This document shows, piece by piece, positions 1 through 8,493 of a DNA stretch of 30,897 bases (the first letter of the stretch is position 1; each line of letters begins with the position of its first letter). The stretch lies in assembly GCA_035561355.1 (NCBI GenBank), contig DATMXS010000003.1, forward strand, positions 1 to 30,897, in the 5' to 3' direction. The notes beneath the pieces are model-generated. The model made no database searches, was not told where the DNA came from, and saw only the letters and a program-made list of their open reading frames with translations. A program made the translations under genes and the position numbers. Origin of the DNA: DATMXS01 sp035561355 (GTDB lineage: Bacteria > Acidobacteriota > Terriglobia > Bryobacterales > Bryobacteraceae).

Positions 1-66
1 GGGTCCGCGCTGCTCGACCTGGGACGGCTTCAGGGCTGGACGCTGAAACCGGCGAGGCTCAAATGA
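1..66 (+). CDS. 3' end of an unidentified upstream gene (partial)
   Basis: Frame 1 is open from the window edge to a TGA at 64-66, giving 21 residues that end in WTLKPARLK. The stop overlaps the ATG of the next gene as ATGA, the coupling style seen throughout this window, which supports a real gene end. Too little is visible to name a family. The ATGA overlap suggests it is co-transcribed with the TPR protein. Confidence 0.5.
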   Translation, partial: GSALLDLGRLQGWTLKPARLK

Positions 67-1109
67 AACTGCTCGGGGGCCTGATTGCGATTGCACTTAG
101 CGCCACCGCGGCGGCAGATCGCACGTATGAGTTGCGCGGAAAGCTCGAGCCGGCGCCCAAACAGTGGCTACAGGCTACGCTGTCGGGGGCGTACACGCCG
201 TTTCTAGCGGATCAGAGGGTGGACCCGAACGGCAGCTTCAAATTCAAGAAGGTCGCGGCGGGGACGTACACGCTGGTCATCAGCGGCGTGCGCGGAGATC
301 AATGGACCATCCGGCGGATCCCGAGAGATCCCCGGCCGAATGCCGGGCGCCCAAGTGTTCCACTGTTCAGCGGCACGATACTGCAGACGGTGGAGGTCGG
401 GCCGACGGTCGCAGACAAGAAGGGGCGAGTGAACGTCGCGATCCCGCTCCGTCCCGAAGAGACTCCCGGCGCAGCCGAACGGCGCCACATGGTTAACGTC
501 CGGGACCTCGCGATTTCGGACCAGGCAAAGCGGGAGTATGCCAAGGCGTTCGGCAGGCTGGGCGAACGCGACCACGAAGGGGCGGAGCGGCACCTGCGCC
601 GTGCGATCGAACTCGCGCCGCAATACGCCGAAGCGTGGAACCTGTTGGGCACGGTCTACTATCAGACGCAACGCTACGCCGAGGCGGAGCGGCAGTTCCG
701 TGAAGCGCTGAAGCTCCACCCGGATTCGTTCGCGCCACTCGTGAACCTGGGAGGCGTGCTCATCAACCTGCGCCGCTGCCAGGAGGCGCTCGAGTACAAC
801 AGGCGCGCCGTGACGGAGCGGCCCAAGGACGCGCTCGCGAATTCACAGATGGGTACGTCCTACTACTGCCTCCAGCAGGACGGGCAGGCGGTCCACTATT
901 TCGAAACCGCCAAGCGCCTCGACCCGCGCCATTTCTCGAACCCGCAACTGATGCTCGCCGACATCTGGGAGCGGCGGGGCGAGCTTCAGCGGGCCGCGCA
1001 GGAGATCGAAGATTATCTGCGTTTGAGGCCGGACGTGCCGAATGCGGCGGCCTTGCGCGATTACGCCCGGAAGCTGCGTTCCGGCGTGAGCGGGGCGGGT
1101 CCCAGGTAG
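63..1109 (+). CDS. Exported TPR protein with N-terminal carboxypeptidase-regulatory-like domain
   Basis: 348 residues. The N-terminus (about 1-19) is a hydrophobic signal peptide ending in an Ala-rich cleavage region, so the protein is probably periplasmic or envelope-associated. Residues about 20-110 look like a small beta-sandwich of the carboxypeptidase-regulatory/CnaB-like type (GSFKFKKVAAGTYTLVISG is typical). Residues about 150-335 form tandem tetratricopeptide repeats, with signatures such as AWNLLGTVYYQTQRYAEAE followed by LHPDSFAPLVNLGGVL. TPR arrays bind partner proteins; the partner here is unknown. The start overlaps the upstream stop as ATGA. The gene converges with the efflux operon, with only four bases between the stops. 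This two-domain layout is common in Acidobacteria. The architecture is clear; the function is not. Confidence 0.85.
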   Translation: MKLLGGLIAIALSATAAADRTYELRGKLEPAPKQWLQATLSGAYTPFLADQRVDPNGSFKFKKVAAGTYTLVISGVRGDQWTIRRIPRDPRPNAGRPSVPLFSGTILQTVEVGPTVADKKGRVNVAIPLRPEETPGAAERRHMVNVRDLAISDQAKREYAKAFGRLGERDHEGAERHLRRAIELAPQYAEAWNLLGTVYYQTQRYAEAERQFREALKLHPDSFAPLVNLGGVLINLRRCQEALEYNRRAVTERPKDALANSQMGTSYYCLQQDGQAVHYFETAKRLDPRHFSNPQLMLADIWERRGELQRAAQEIEDYLRLRPDVPNAAALRDYARKLRSGVSGAGPR

Positions 1110-1113
1110 CCGC

Positions 1114-2271
1114 TCAATCCAGGCGCTTGTGAAAGCGGAGCGCGCTGAGACCGAGGATCAGCACGCCGTAAACGAGCAACGCGAGCATCTGGGGCCAGAG
1201 CACGCCGGGACCGGTGCCCTTCAGGAAAATGCCGCGAACGATCGTGATGAAGTAGCGCAACGGGTCGAGGTAACTGAGCCACTGAACCACTTCCGGCATG
1301 TTCCGAACCGGAAACGAAAACCCGCTCAGCATGAAGGCGGGCATGAAGAAGAAGAACGACGCCATGACGGCTTGCTGCTGGGTCTGCGAAACCGTGGAGA
1401 CGAACAGGCCGACACCACAGGTGGTGAGCAGGAAGAGGGCCGACCCGGCAAACAGCAGCAGCACACTGCCCCGCAGTGGAATACCGAAGATCAGAAGGGC
1501 CGCAGTTGTGATGAACACCGTCTCGAAAAGGCCGGCCAGGGCAAACGGAACGATCTTGCCGATGATGAGTTCCAGCGGCCGGATGGGCGTCACCATCAAC
1601 TGTTCCATCGTGCCGATCTCCTTTTCGCGCACGATCGCCATCGCTGTCAGCATGATGGTGACGAGCGCGACGATGTTCACAATGACCCCGGGGATGAAGT
1701 AATTGCGGCTGCGCAGGTCCGGATTGAACCAGACGCGCGTTTCCGGTTCCACAGCCGGCAGTCCCAGCGCGACGGGACCGCCCGCCGCGGCCGTGCGGCC
1801 CACCAGTTTCGCCCGCTGCTGTTGAGCGAACGCTTCGGCGCCGTAGCGCGCCACCACTTGTGTGGCGTACGCGCCGACGATCGAGGCGCTGTTGGAGTTG
1901 GCGCCATCGATCAGGATCTGAACGGCAGTCGATTCGCCGCTGGTGACCTTGCCTCCAAATCCGGGAAGGACCCGCACTACGGCGTCAACGCGGCCGTAAT
2001 CGAGGAGCGCCTGTGCGGACGCTTCGCTGGCCGCCCCGGAAACAATGGTGAACCGGCCCGAGCCTTCGAAGGACGCCCGCAATTCACGGCTCTGGGGAGT
2101 CCGGTCGAGGTCCATCCAGCCGAGGCGTGCGTGATCGACATCCAGCGTGACCGCGAAGCCGAAGACGATGAGCTGGATCAGCGGCGGACCGATCAGCAGG
2201 GCACGCATGCGCGGCTCCCGCAGCGTCTGTCGGAACTCCTTCACGATAATGTGCCAGATCCGTTCGCGCAT
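1114..2271 (-). CDS. ABC-2 type transporter permease (YbhR-like), second permease
   Basis: Inner-membrane permease of an ABC-2 export system, 385 residues. There is one N-terminal membrane segment (LIQLIVFGFAVTLDV), a large extracytoplasmic domain (about residues 50-190), then five hydrophobic segments in the C-terminal half. The motif REKEIGTMEQLMVTPIRPLE ahead of the C-terminal membrane block is characteristic of the YhhJ/YbhR/YbhS family. The reading frame extends upstream to 2334, but the ATG at 2271 is preferred: it lies one base after the stop of the preceding permease and begins MRERIWHIIVKEFRQTLREP, the expected cytoplasmic N-terminus. It probably forms a heterodimer with the neighbouring permease. 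It is the last gene of the operon. Confidence 0.9.
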   Translation of the reverse strand: MRERIWHIIVKEFRQTLREPRMRALLIGPPLIQLIVFGFAVTLDVDHARLGWMDLDRTPQSRELRASFEGSGRFTIVSGAASEASAQALLDYGRVDAVVRVLPGFGGKVTSGESTAVQILIDGANSNSASIVGAYATQVVARYGAEAFAQQQRAKLVGRTAAAGGPVALGLPAVEPETRVWFNPDLRSRNYFIPGVIVNIVALVTIMLTAMAIVREKEIGTMEQLMVTPIRPLELIIGKIVPFALAGLFETVFITTAALLIFGIPLRGSVLLLFAGSALFLLTTCGVGLFVSTVSQTQQQAVMASFFFFMPAFMLSGFSFPVRNMPEVVQWLSYLDPLRYFITIVRGIFLKGTGPGVLWPQMLALLVYGVLILGLSALRFHKRLD

Positions 2272-2272
2272 G

Positions 2273-3406
2273 TCAGGCCACCTTCTGCCGTAGCTTGCGT
2301 GTCGCCACTGCGAACACGACAGCGGCATACACAATGAGAAAAGCGAGTTCGCCGGCGAGCACGCTTGAGCTCACGTTTTTCAGAAAAATGCCCTTGAGCG
2401 ATGTGACGAAATAGCGCGCCGGAACGATGTGCGTGATCACCTGGATCGGCGCGGGCATAGTCTCAATGGAAAAGACAAATCCGGAGAGCAGGAACGCCGG
2501 AAGAAACGAGCTCACCATGGCCAACTGGTACGCCACCACCTGTGATCGCGCGATGGCCGAAATCATCAGCCCCCAGGCAAGCGAGCCGAAGAGGAACAGG
2601 AATGTCGGAATGATGAGGCGAAGCGGATTGCCGCGGAGCGGAACGTCGAAAAGGAACACGCCGACGAGCACGGAGACGAGCGTGTCGATGGCCCCGAGCA
2701 CGATGTAGGCAGACATTTTTCCCAGCACCAGTTCGGCTGGCCGCACCGGAGTGGAAAGCAACTGCTCCATAGTGCCGTTCTCCCACTCGCGCGCGATGGT
2801 GAGCGAGGTGATGAGCGTTGCGATGATCGCGACGATGACGGCTATAAGGCCCGGCACAATATAGTTCCGCGATTTCATCTCGCTGTTGTACAGAACGCGG
2901 AGCCGCGTCTCCACCGGGTTGCGCAATTCCCCCGCGCCTCTGCGCTCCAGTGACTCGGCGCGCACTTCGCGCGAGTATCCCGCGATGATGCTGTCCACGT
3001 AGCCTCGTGCGATACCAGCCGTGTTCGAATCGCTGCCGTCGATAATCACCTGAACGCTTGCTGTGCGGCCCGCGAGCAGGTCGCGCGCAAAGCCGCGAGG
3101 GATGACGATGGCGGCGAGCGCACGGTCGCGATCGATACTGTTCTCGATTGCTTCGTAACTGCCGGCGTGCCCCAGAACATCGAAATAGCGGGACGCGGTG
3201 AAGCGCGCGGTAAGATCGCGGCTCTGTGCAGTGGCGTCATGGTCCCGGACAATAGTGGGAACGCGATCCACGTCAAGCGTCAGGCCGTAGCCGAACAGGA
3301 TGAGCATGAACAGCGGGATGGCGAGCGCACCTCCAAGGCTGCGGGGATCGCGGAGGATGTGGAGGAATTCCTTGCGGGAAACGGCCCGCAGGCGACGGAG
3401 CTTCAC
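2273..3406 (-). CDS. ABC-2 type transporter permease (YbhS-like), first permease
   Basis: 377 residues with the same plan as the next gene: an N-terminal membrane anchor (ALAIPLFMLILFGYGLTLDV), a periplasmic domain and a C-terminal five-segment membrane block. The family motif is AREWENGTMEQLLSTPVRPA. The start is GTG at 3406, overlapping the upstream ATPase stop as GTGA. A strong Shine-Dalgarno (AAAGGAGGA) sits upstream, which fixes the start. With the following permease it should form the membrane channel, energised by the two ATPases encoded just upstream. In the related E. coli YbhFSR system the exporter has been linked to drug and cation efflux; the substrate here cannot be read from sequence. 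Confidence 0.9.
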   Translation of the reverse strand: MKLRRLRAVSRKEFLHILRDPRSLGGALAIPLFMLILFGYGLTLDVDRVPTIVRDHDATAQSRDLTARFTASRYFDVLGHAGSYEAIENSIDRDRALAAIVIPRGFARDLLAGRTASVQVIIDGSDSNTAGIARGYVDSIIAGYSREVRAESLERRGAGELRNPVETRLRVLYNSEMKSRNYIVPGLIAVIVAIIATLITSLTIAREWENGTMEQLLSTPVRPAELVLGKMSAYIVLGAIDTLVSVLVGVFLFDVPLRGNPLRLIIPTFLFLFGSLAWGLMISAIARSQVVAYQLAMVSSFLPAFLLSGFVFSIETMPAPIQVITHIVPARYFVTSLKGIFLKNVSSSVLAGELAFLIVYAAVVFAVATRKLRQKVA

Positions 3407-4341
3407 GCGGTCCTCCTTTCTTCCTGTTCGATGCGTGCGACAAACACGTCTTCCATCGACGGCTCGATCTGCTCGAAGCGACGCACGGTTACGTGCCGTT
3501 CCGCGAGCAGCGCAGGGATTCTTGCCGCGGCGGCATCGGCGTCCTCGACGGTTACGTGCAGCCCACCTCCGAATACGGCCACGTCATGAATGCCGGGCTG
3601 CCCTTCGAGCGCCTTCAAGCTCTCCAGCAGGTCCGAACTCTCCAGGGTCATCAAGGCGTGCGAGATCAGCGATGTTTTCAACTCTGCGGGCGAGCCCAAC
3701 GCGATAATCCGCCCGCGGTACATGAGTGCGAGCCGGTGACAGTACTCGGCCTCATCCATGTAGTGCGTCGAGACGAAAATCGTGTGGCCGGTTTCGGAGA
3801 GCTGGTAAATCAGGTCCCAGAAATGCCGGCGTGCGATCGGGTCCACACCGGACGTGGGCTCATCCAGAAACAATATCGGCGGCTGGTGGAGAATCGCGCA
3901 GCCCAGCGCGAGCCGCTGCTTGAGCCCGCCCGGCAGCAGCCGCGTCATCGAGTTGCGCCTTTCGCCGAGGCCGGCCATTTCAAGCGCGTATTCCTTTCGT
4001 GCCGCGCGTTCCGCCCGGGGCACCCCGTAGATGCCCGCGAAAAAGTCAATGTTCTCCTCGACCTTCAGGTCGTCATAGAGCGAGAACTTCTGCGACATGT
4101 AGCCGATGGTGTGCTTGATCTCCTCAGGCTGCGTTGCAACGTCGAAGCCACCGACTGACGCGCGTCCGCTGGTCGGCGCGAGCAGTCCGCAGAGGATCCG
4201 AATAGTGGTGGATTTACCGGCGCCGTTCGGGCCCAGAAAGCCGAAGATCTCCCCTCGTGCGACCGTGAGCGTGATGTCGTCCACGGCGGTGAAATCGCCA
4301 AAGCGCTTCACCAGGTTCTCAGTCTCGACGGCGTTGGTCAT
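3403..4341 (-). CDS. ABC transporter ATPase subunit, canonical partner (YbhF C-terminal-half-like)
   Basis: 312-residue ATP-binding cassette. Visible elements: Walker A GPNGAGKST (37-45), Q-loop Gln84, a signature deviating to LPGGLKQ (136-142, Leu-Pro instead of Leu-Ser), Walker B ILFLDEP (156-162) and switch His193 in STHYMDEAE. A C-terminal extension of about 90 residues, ending near MEDVFVARIEQEE, matches the DUF4162-like tail of drug-exporter ATPases. The start overlaps the upstream ATPase stop as ATGA and the stop overlaps the permease start as GTGA. Together with the next entry it corresponds to the two halves of the fused E. coli YbhF or YhiH protein. It likely hydrolyses ATP to drive export through the two permeases. 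Confidence 0.92.
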   Translation of the reverse strand: MTNAVETENLVKRFGDFTAVDDITLTVARGEIFGFLGPNGAGKSTTIRILCGLLAPTSGRASVGGFDVATQPEEIKHTIGYMSQKFSLYDDLKVEENIDFFAGIYGVPRAERAARKEYALEMAGLGERRNSMTRLLPGGLKQRLALGCAILHQPPILFLDEPTSGVDPIARRHFWDLIYQLSETGHTIFVSTHYMDEAEYCHRLALMYRGRIIALGSPAELKTSLISHALMTLESSDLLESLKALEGQPGIHDVAVFGGGLHVTVEDADAAAARIPALLAERHVTVRRFEQIEPSMEDVFVARIEQEERRTA

Positions 4342-5264
4342 GCGGCTTCCTTGCGGATGAGTGCGATGAAGACGTCCTCGAGCGAAGGGGTGATTCTGCG
4401 GAACGTTGCGCCTTCGACAAGAGCCGCAAGGCGCTCGGGCGACGTACGCTCGGGCGAGAGGAACACGTGCAGCACGTCGCCCGCCGGCTCCGCGCTGAGG
4501 ACACCCTCCTGCGCCGACAGCGTTTCCTTTGCTGCGCGCCGGTCCCGCGCCCGCACCTCATAGCACTGCTCCTCGAGAGCTGTCCGCAGCGCTTCGGGAG
4601 AATCGAGCCGGATGAGCCGCCCTCGGTCCAGCAGTCCTACACGGTTGCACCGTTCGGCCTCGTCAAGGTACGCGGTAGTGACGAACACGGTCAGGCCGTC
4701 CTTCACGAGCTGATAGAGGATGGCCCAGAAATCGCGTCGCGAAACGGGATCCACGCCGTTCGTCGGCTCATCCAGAAACAGCACCTCCGGCCGGTGCAGC
4801 AGTGTACACATCAGCGAGAGCTTCTGCTTCATGCCGCCCGAGAGCTTGCCGGCATGACGAGCGCGGAACGGCTCCATGCGAGTCATGCGCAGGAGCTGAG
4901 CTTTCAAAGAGTCACGCTCGGCGCCCTGTACGCCGAACAGATCGGCGTAGAAGTCCATGTTCTCCTCGACCGTAAGATCGGTATACAGACCGAAACGCTG
5001 CGCCATGTAGCCGATGCGATCCTTGACGGCATCGATGTCGCGGGCGACGTCGTAGCCGGCAACGGTCGCCGTGCCCTCGGTGGCGTTGATGAGGCCGCAG
5101 AGCAGGCGGAGGGTAGTGGTCTTCCCCGCCCCGTCCGGCCCCACCAGTCCGAAGATCTCGCCGCGCGCGATCTCGATGTTCAGCGAGTCGACCGCCGTGA
5201 GCGCGCCGAAGCGGCGTGTGAGATTGGCGGCACGGATCATCGCTTCAGGCATGGCTTCAGGCAT
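4338..5264 (-). CDS. ABC transporter ATPase subunit with altered H-loop (YbhF N-terminal-half-like)
   Basis: 308-residue ATP-binding cassette. Walker A is GPDGAGKTT (42-50), the Q-loop region is YMAQRFGLY, the signature LSGGMKQ starts at 141 and Walker B VLFLDEP at 161. The switch histidine is absent: TTAYLDEAE has Ala198 where the partner ATPase has His193. The same kind of change, as I recall, occurs in the N-terminal half of fused YhiH/YbhF proteins, so this is probably the catalytically weaker half of an asymmetric pair. The first ATG (5264) is preferred because GGGAAG lies at good distance. A tandem 12-bp duplication makes the N-terminus MPEAMPEAM, so ATGs at 5252 and 5240 are also possible starts. 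It lies nine bases after the hlyD-like gene. Confidence 0.92.
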   Translation of the reverse strand: MPEAMPEAMIRAANLTRRFGALTAVDSLNIEIARGEIFGLVGPDGAGKTTTLRLLCGLINATEGTATVAGYDVARDIDAVKDRIGYMAQRFGLYTDLTVEENMDFYADLFGVQGAERDSLKAQLLRMTRMEPFRARHAGKLSGGMKQKLSLMCTLLHRPEVLFLDEPTNGVDPVSRRDFWAILYQLVKDGLTVFVTTAYLDEAERCNRVGLLDRGRLIRLDSPEALRTALEEQCYEVRARDRRAAKETLSAQEGVLSAEPAGDVLHVFLSPERTSPERLAALVEGATFRRITPSLEDVFIALIRKEAA

Positions 5265-5273
5265 GGCGCTTCC

Positions 5274-6443
5274 CTACAGTTCGATCACGCCGTCGGCGGG
5301 CATGTTGCTCTTTAGCTCGTGATTCGGATTCTGGAGCTCGATTTTGACGCGGTACATAAGCTTGGCCCGTTCCTCGGGGGTCTGGATCTGCTTCGGCGTG
5401 AACTCGGCCTCCGAGGAGATGAAAGTCACGCGGCCTGTGTAGGTCTTGCCTGGGAACGAATCCGTCGTCACCTTCACGGGCGTGCCAATCTTCACGCGAC
5501 CCAGGTCGCGCTCGCCGATGTAGGCGCGCAGCCACGGGTGATCCACGTCACCGATCGTAAGGACCGTCGTACCTGCCGCAATCACCTCTCCTTGCTCTGC
5601 GCCTTCCGAGAGCACGATGCCGTCGATGGGCGACACGGCGACGGTATCGCCGAGTTGCGATTCGACGATTGCGACATCCGCGCGGCGCGCATTCACGTCC
5701 GCGCGGCGCGTCTCGAGTTCCTCCTTGCGGCGCTTCAACTCCAGGCGCTGGGCCTCGGCCAGGCGCAATGATGCCCTAGCCTGGGCAAGCTGGGCACGGG
5801 CGGCTGCAATCGTCTCCTTGCGGGGTCCTTCCTTCACCTGGCGGCTCTGCTCTTCGGCCTGGCGGAGCGCGGCTGCGGCGGCATCGCGGCGCGCACGGAA
5901 CTGGTCGAAATCGGAGGCTGAGATGTCCTCGTTCTTGCGCAGGTCCTTCGCGCGCTCCAGGTCCTTATCGGCCCGCTCGAACTCGACACGCGCACGGTCG
6001 GCTGCGGCCACTGCCTGCGCCTTCTCTTCATCGCGCGAGCCCGCTAGCAATTCGTCGAGACGCGCTTCCACGGCGCGAATCTCGGCTTGGCGCTGGGCAA
6101 TCTGGGCTTCCAGCGTCTCGCGCTGGAAGTCGATCGACGTTGCAACCTGGTCGCGCATCGAGGACGCGGCGGCGACGCCGGCTTTGGCGCGGTCGCGCTG
6201 GCTCGCCAGTTGCTCCTGGTCGAGGCGGGCGAGGACCGTGCCTCTGCGGACGGTGTCCCCTTCGCCGGCGGCGCGCTCCATCAGGCGCCCGGGCAACTTG
6301 AACGAAATGTTCACTTCCTCGAGCTCGATGTTGCCCGACAGGCGAATGATGTTCTCGTCGCCGTTGCGGAACTGCCTCCACGTGAAGAACGCGGCGGCGG
6401 CGACAACCAGAATGAGAATGGGAATGAGTCTTTTCCTTTTCAT
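5274..6443 (-). CDS. HlyD/YbhG-family periplasmic adaptor (membrane fusion protein)
   Basis: 389 residues. A basic N-terminus and one membrane anchor (residues about 5-22) are followed by a biotinyl/lipoyl-like half motif (FKLPGRLMERAAGEGDTVRRGTVL). A long alpha-helical coiled-coil hairpin, rich in Ala, Glu, Arg and Gln, spans about residues 85-265. The second lipoyl half (VSPIDGIVLSEGAEQGEVI) and a beta-barrel domain follow. Such adaptors bridge an inner-membrane transporter and an outer-membrane channel. The length and the hairpin resemble YbhG/YhiI more than short RND adaptors. A good Shine-Dalgarno (AGGAG, 7 bases upstream) supports the start. The gene sits between the TolC-like channel and the ATPases, completing a tripartite exporter. 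Confidence 0.92.
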   Translation of the reverse strand: MKRKRLIPILILVVAAAAFFTWRQFRNGDENIIRLSGNIELEEVNISFKLPGRLMERAAGEGDTVRRGTVLARLDQEQLASQRDRAKAGVAAASSMRDQVATSIDFQRETLEAQIAQRQAEIRAVEARLDELLAGSRDEEKAQAVAAADRARVEFERADKDLERAKDLRKNEDISASDFDQFRARRDAAAAALRQAEEQSRQVKEGPRKETIAAARAQLAQARASLRLAEAQRLELKRRKEELETRRADVNARRADVAIVESQLGDTVAVSPIDGIVLSEGAEQGEVIAAGTTVLTIGDVDHPWLRAYIGERDLGRVKIGTPVKVTTDSFPGKTYTGRVTFISSEAEFTPKQIQTPEERAKLMYRVKIELQNPNHELKSNMPADGVIEL

Positions 6444-6452
6444 GGCGGGCTC

Positions 6453-7772
6453 CTATTGGATCACCTGGCGGATATTGCCCATCGACTGCGCCACGTGGAT
6501 GCGCGCGATGTTGTAGCCTGCAAGCGCGGCGATGTGGTTGTCGCGCGCGCGTTCAAGGCGCGTCTGCGCATCAGTCGGTTCAATGCTGTTCGCCACGCCG
6601 GCCTCGTAACGGCGGCGCGCCTGTTCCACTTCGCGTTCGGCGAGCGAGAGACCCTCGACAGCGACCTTCACCTGCTCTTCGGCGGAGCGCTGGGCGTCCA
6701 GCGCGAGCCGGACCTCCAGGTCGATCTGGCTCTTCAGGTCGTCCGTCCGGATTTGCTCGGCGCGGAATTGCGAGAGGCTCTCTGAGCGGCGCGCGTCCCT
6801 GCGGCCGCCATCAAAGAGGGGGACACGGAGCGCAACCCCGTATGTGCGCGTCGGGACCGCGCTGCCGAAGCCGTTTCCGATGGAGCCGTAATCTGCGAAA
6901 CCCGCCAGCGACGGGAGCCGCTCGAATTTGGTCCCGCTATAGCTCAGGCGTGCGGACTCCTGACGCCGCTGCTGCGCTTTCCAATCGGCGCGCGCGGTGA
7001 GCGCCCGGTCTACGGCTTCACGATCCGAAAGCGCCTCCACGGGGCGGTACTCGAGTGGATCGGCAAGTTCCAGTTCACCCCCAAGGCTAACGCCCATTCC
7101 GCGCAACAGTTGAAGCTGCGCCTGACGGAACTGGTTTCGCGCAACCAGCAGCCGCTGCCGCTCGTTCGCGAGCTGGACCTCGGCGCGCGTCGATTCGATA
7201 CCCGTGCCGGTGCCCGCTTTGCGGCGGTTTTCTGCCGTTCGGGCCAGCGCTTCGGCCAGGGACACGTTCGATTCGGCCGCTTCCACATGGGCGCGGGCCG
7301 CCAAAGCGTTCACGTACAGCATCGCAACCTGTGCGGCGACTTCATCCCGCGTGCTCTCGCCCTCCGCTTCCGATGCCCTGACCGCGGCTCGCGATGCCTG
7401 AAGGCGTCGGATCGCACCGAAATCGAAGATGGTCTGGGTGCCAGAGATGCGCGCATCGAAGGTGTTGAACGGCCCGACCCGCCCCGGAAACGAGAAACCG
7501 GGAATCGGGAGATCGATACGGATGCCCATCGCGGCGAGGTTCCGGGTCTGGTTCATTTGTGAAACGGAGGCATCCACGTTGGGCAGGAGGGCTGCGCGAG
7601 CCTGAGCGGAGCGGGCGTTCGCCTGATCGACGGCCTCAGCGACCAGCTTCACGCGGGTGTTCCCTTCAGGCGCAGTGGCGATCTCCACCGCCTGTTTCAG
7701 AGTGAGCCGCAACGGGGCCTGTGCGAAGGCGGGAAGCGCGGCGAGAGCAGATATGAGTAAGGTCCTAAGCAC
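6453..7772 (-). CDS. TolC-family outer-membrane efflux channel
   Basis: 439 residues from a GTG start at 7772, which has AGGAGA just upstream and begins a signal peptide (VLRTLLISALAALPAFAQ). The frame stays open further upstream to 7946, but that part overlaps tetR and lacks a signal peptide. Two OEP repeats are visible: long helical stretches with Leu/Ala/Glu/Arg heptads, and the family features ARISGTQTIFDFGAIRRLQA and GVALRVPLFDGGRRDARRSE (the paired phi-D-G/F-G turns of each repeat). It should form the trimeric outer-membrane duct of the exporter. E. coli ybhGFSR does not encode its own channel, so this operon is self-contained. Confidence 0.9.
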   Translation of the reverse strand: MLRTLLISALAALPAFAQAPLRLTLKQAVEIATAPEGNTRVKLVAEAVDQANARSAQARAALLPNVDASVSQMNQTRNLAAMGIRIDLPIPGFSFPGRVGPFNTFDARISGTQTIFDFGAIRRLQASRAAVRASEAEGESTRDEVAAQVAMLYVNALAARAHVEAAESNVSLAEALARTAENRRKAGTGTGIESTRAEVQLANERQRLLVARNQFRQAQLQLLRGMGVSLGGELELADPLEYRPVEALSDREAVDRALTARADWKAQQRRQESARLSYSGTKFERLPSLAGFADYGSIGNGFGSAVPTRTYGVALRVPLFDGGRRDARRSESLSQFRAEQIRTDDLKSQIDLEVRLALDAQRSAEEQVKVAVEGLSLAEREVEQARRRYEAGVANSIEPTDAQTRLERARDNHIAALAGYNIARIHVAQSMGNIRQVIQ

Positions 7773-7783
7773 TGGTCTCTCCT

Positions 7784-8428
7784 TCAGCGGCTGGGGGCAC
7801 GGAAGCCGGCGCTGGCAAATGCGATGAGCCGTTCCGCGATGGCGTTCGTATCGCGCGTATCGACGAGGCCTGCGCCGATGGCCTCCAGATGGTGCAGGCC
7901 GGCCAGGGTGTGCGCCATCGAACCGATCATGAAAAACAACTTCCATACGATCTCTTCCGGACCGACGCCCGGCAGGGCACGCATGAAAGCGGCTATGTAG
8001 CGTTGCCGGATGATGTCGAACTGCTCCCGGATCACGCGGCTGAACAGATCGCCCGGTTCGCCGAACATGCGCCCGAACAGTCGCCTGAATTGCTCCGGCA
8101 GCGTGTCCGGACCGCTGGCGATCACCGGCTCCAGAAAGGTGCGGAGAACATCCTCGATTTGGAGTGGACCGTCACCCGCGCGTCGCTCCAGGTCATCGAG
8201 CGCCCGAATGCGGATGTCGTTCAACGGGCCGATCCGGCGGGCAAACGTCGCCAAAACCAACTCATCTTTTGAATGAAAGTGGTAATTCACAGCCGCGAGA
8301 TTGACGCCCGCGCGCGCTGTGATCTGGCGCAGCGAAGTTTCCGACAGGCCGTATTCGGCGAAGAGCCATTCGGCGGCATCCAGGATGCGGTCCTTTGTGC
8401 GCGGCCGCGCGTCAGGTTGCGTATGCAT
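7784..8428 (-). CDS. TetR/AcrR-family repressor, CecR-like, first gene of the efflux operon
   Basis: 214 residues. The N-terminal helix-turn-helix (about 11-58) is typical: TKDRILDAAEWLFAEYGLSETSL, then ITARAGVNLAAVNYHFHSKDEL. The C-terminal ligand-binding domain (about 70-205) contains RLFGRMFGEPGDLFSRVIREQF, resembling the C-terminal domain of CecR (YbiH), the regulator of ybhGFSR. It is the promoter-proximal gene, followed 11 bases later by the channel gene, so it probably represses its own operon and is released by an exported compound. The operator is not certain; the direct repeat TTTAATT (8446-8452 and 8463-8469) within the promoter is a candidate. The predicted mRNA 5' leader is only about 15 bases and lacks a clear Shine-Dalgarno. 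Confidence 0.9.
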   Translation of the reverse strand: MHTQPDARPRTKDRILDAAEWLFAEYGLSETSLRQITARAGVNLAAVNYHFHSKDELVLATFARRIGPLNDIRIRALDDLERRAGDGPLQIEDVLRTFLEPVIASGPDTLPEQFRRLFGRMFGEPGDLFSRVIREQFDIIRQRYIAAFMRALPGVGPEEIVWKLFFMIGSMAHTLAGLHHLEAIGAGLVDTRDTNAIAERLIAFASAGFRAPSR

Positions 8429-8449
8429 TTCAAGCCAACGTTCGTTTTA

Positions 8450-8477
8450 ATTATACGGCTGATTTAATTTCTGTCAA
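8450..8477 (-). promoter_or_regulatory. Consensus sigma-70-type promoter of the tetR-efflux operon
   Basis: On the minus strand TTGACA (8477-8472) and TATAAT (8455-8450) are separated by 16 bases, both hexamers exact. Transcription would start near 8443, about 15 bases before the tetR ATG. The AT-rich spacer stands out from the GC-rich surroundings. The paired TTTAATT motifs, 17 bp apart, straddle the -10 region and may be the repressor site (inference). Confidence 0.8.
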
Positions 8478-8493
8478 CCCCTTAGTGCAGCGA

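Noticed and set aside
1129..2337. 402-codon plus-strand open frame across the first permease
   Set aside because: It is the antisense of a well-supported ABC-2 permease. Its composition (His/Arg/Asp/Gln-rich, no hydrophobic core) is typical of a GC-rich shadow frame.
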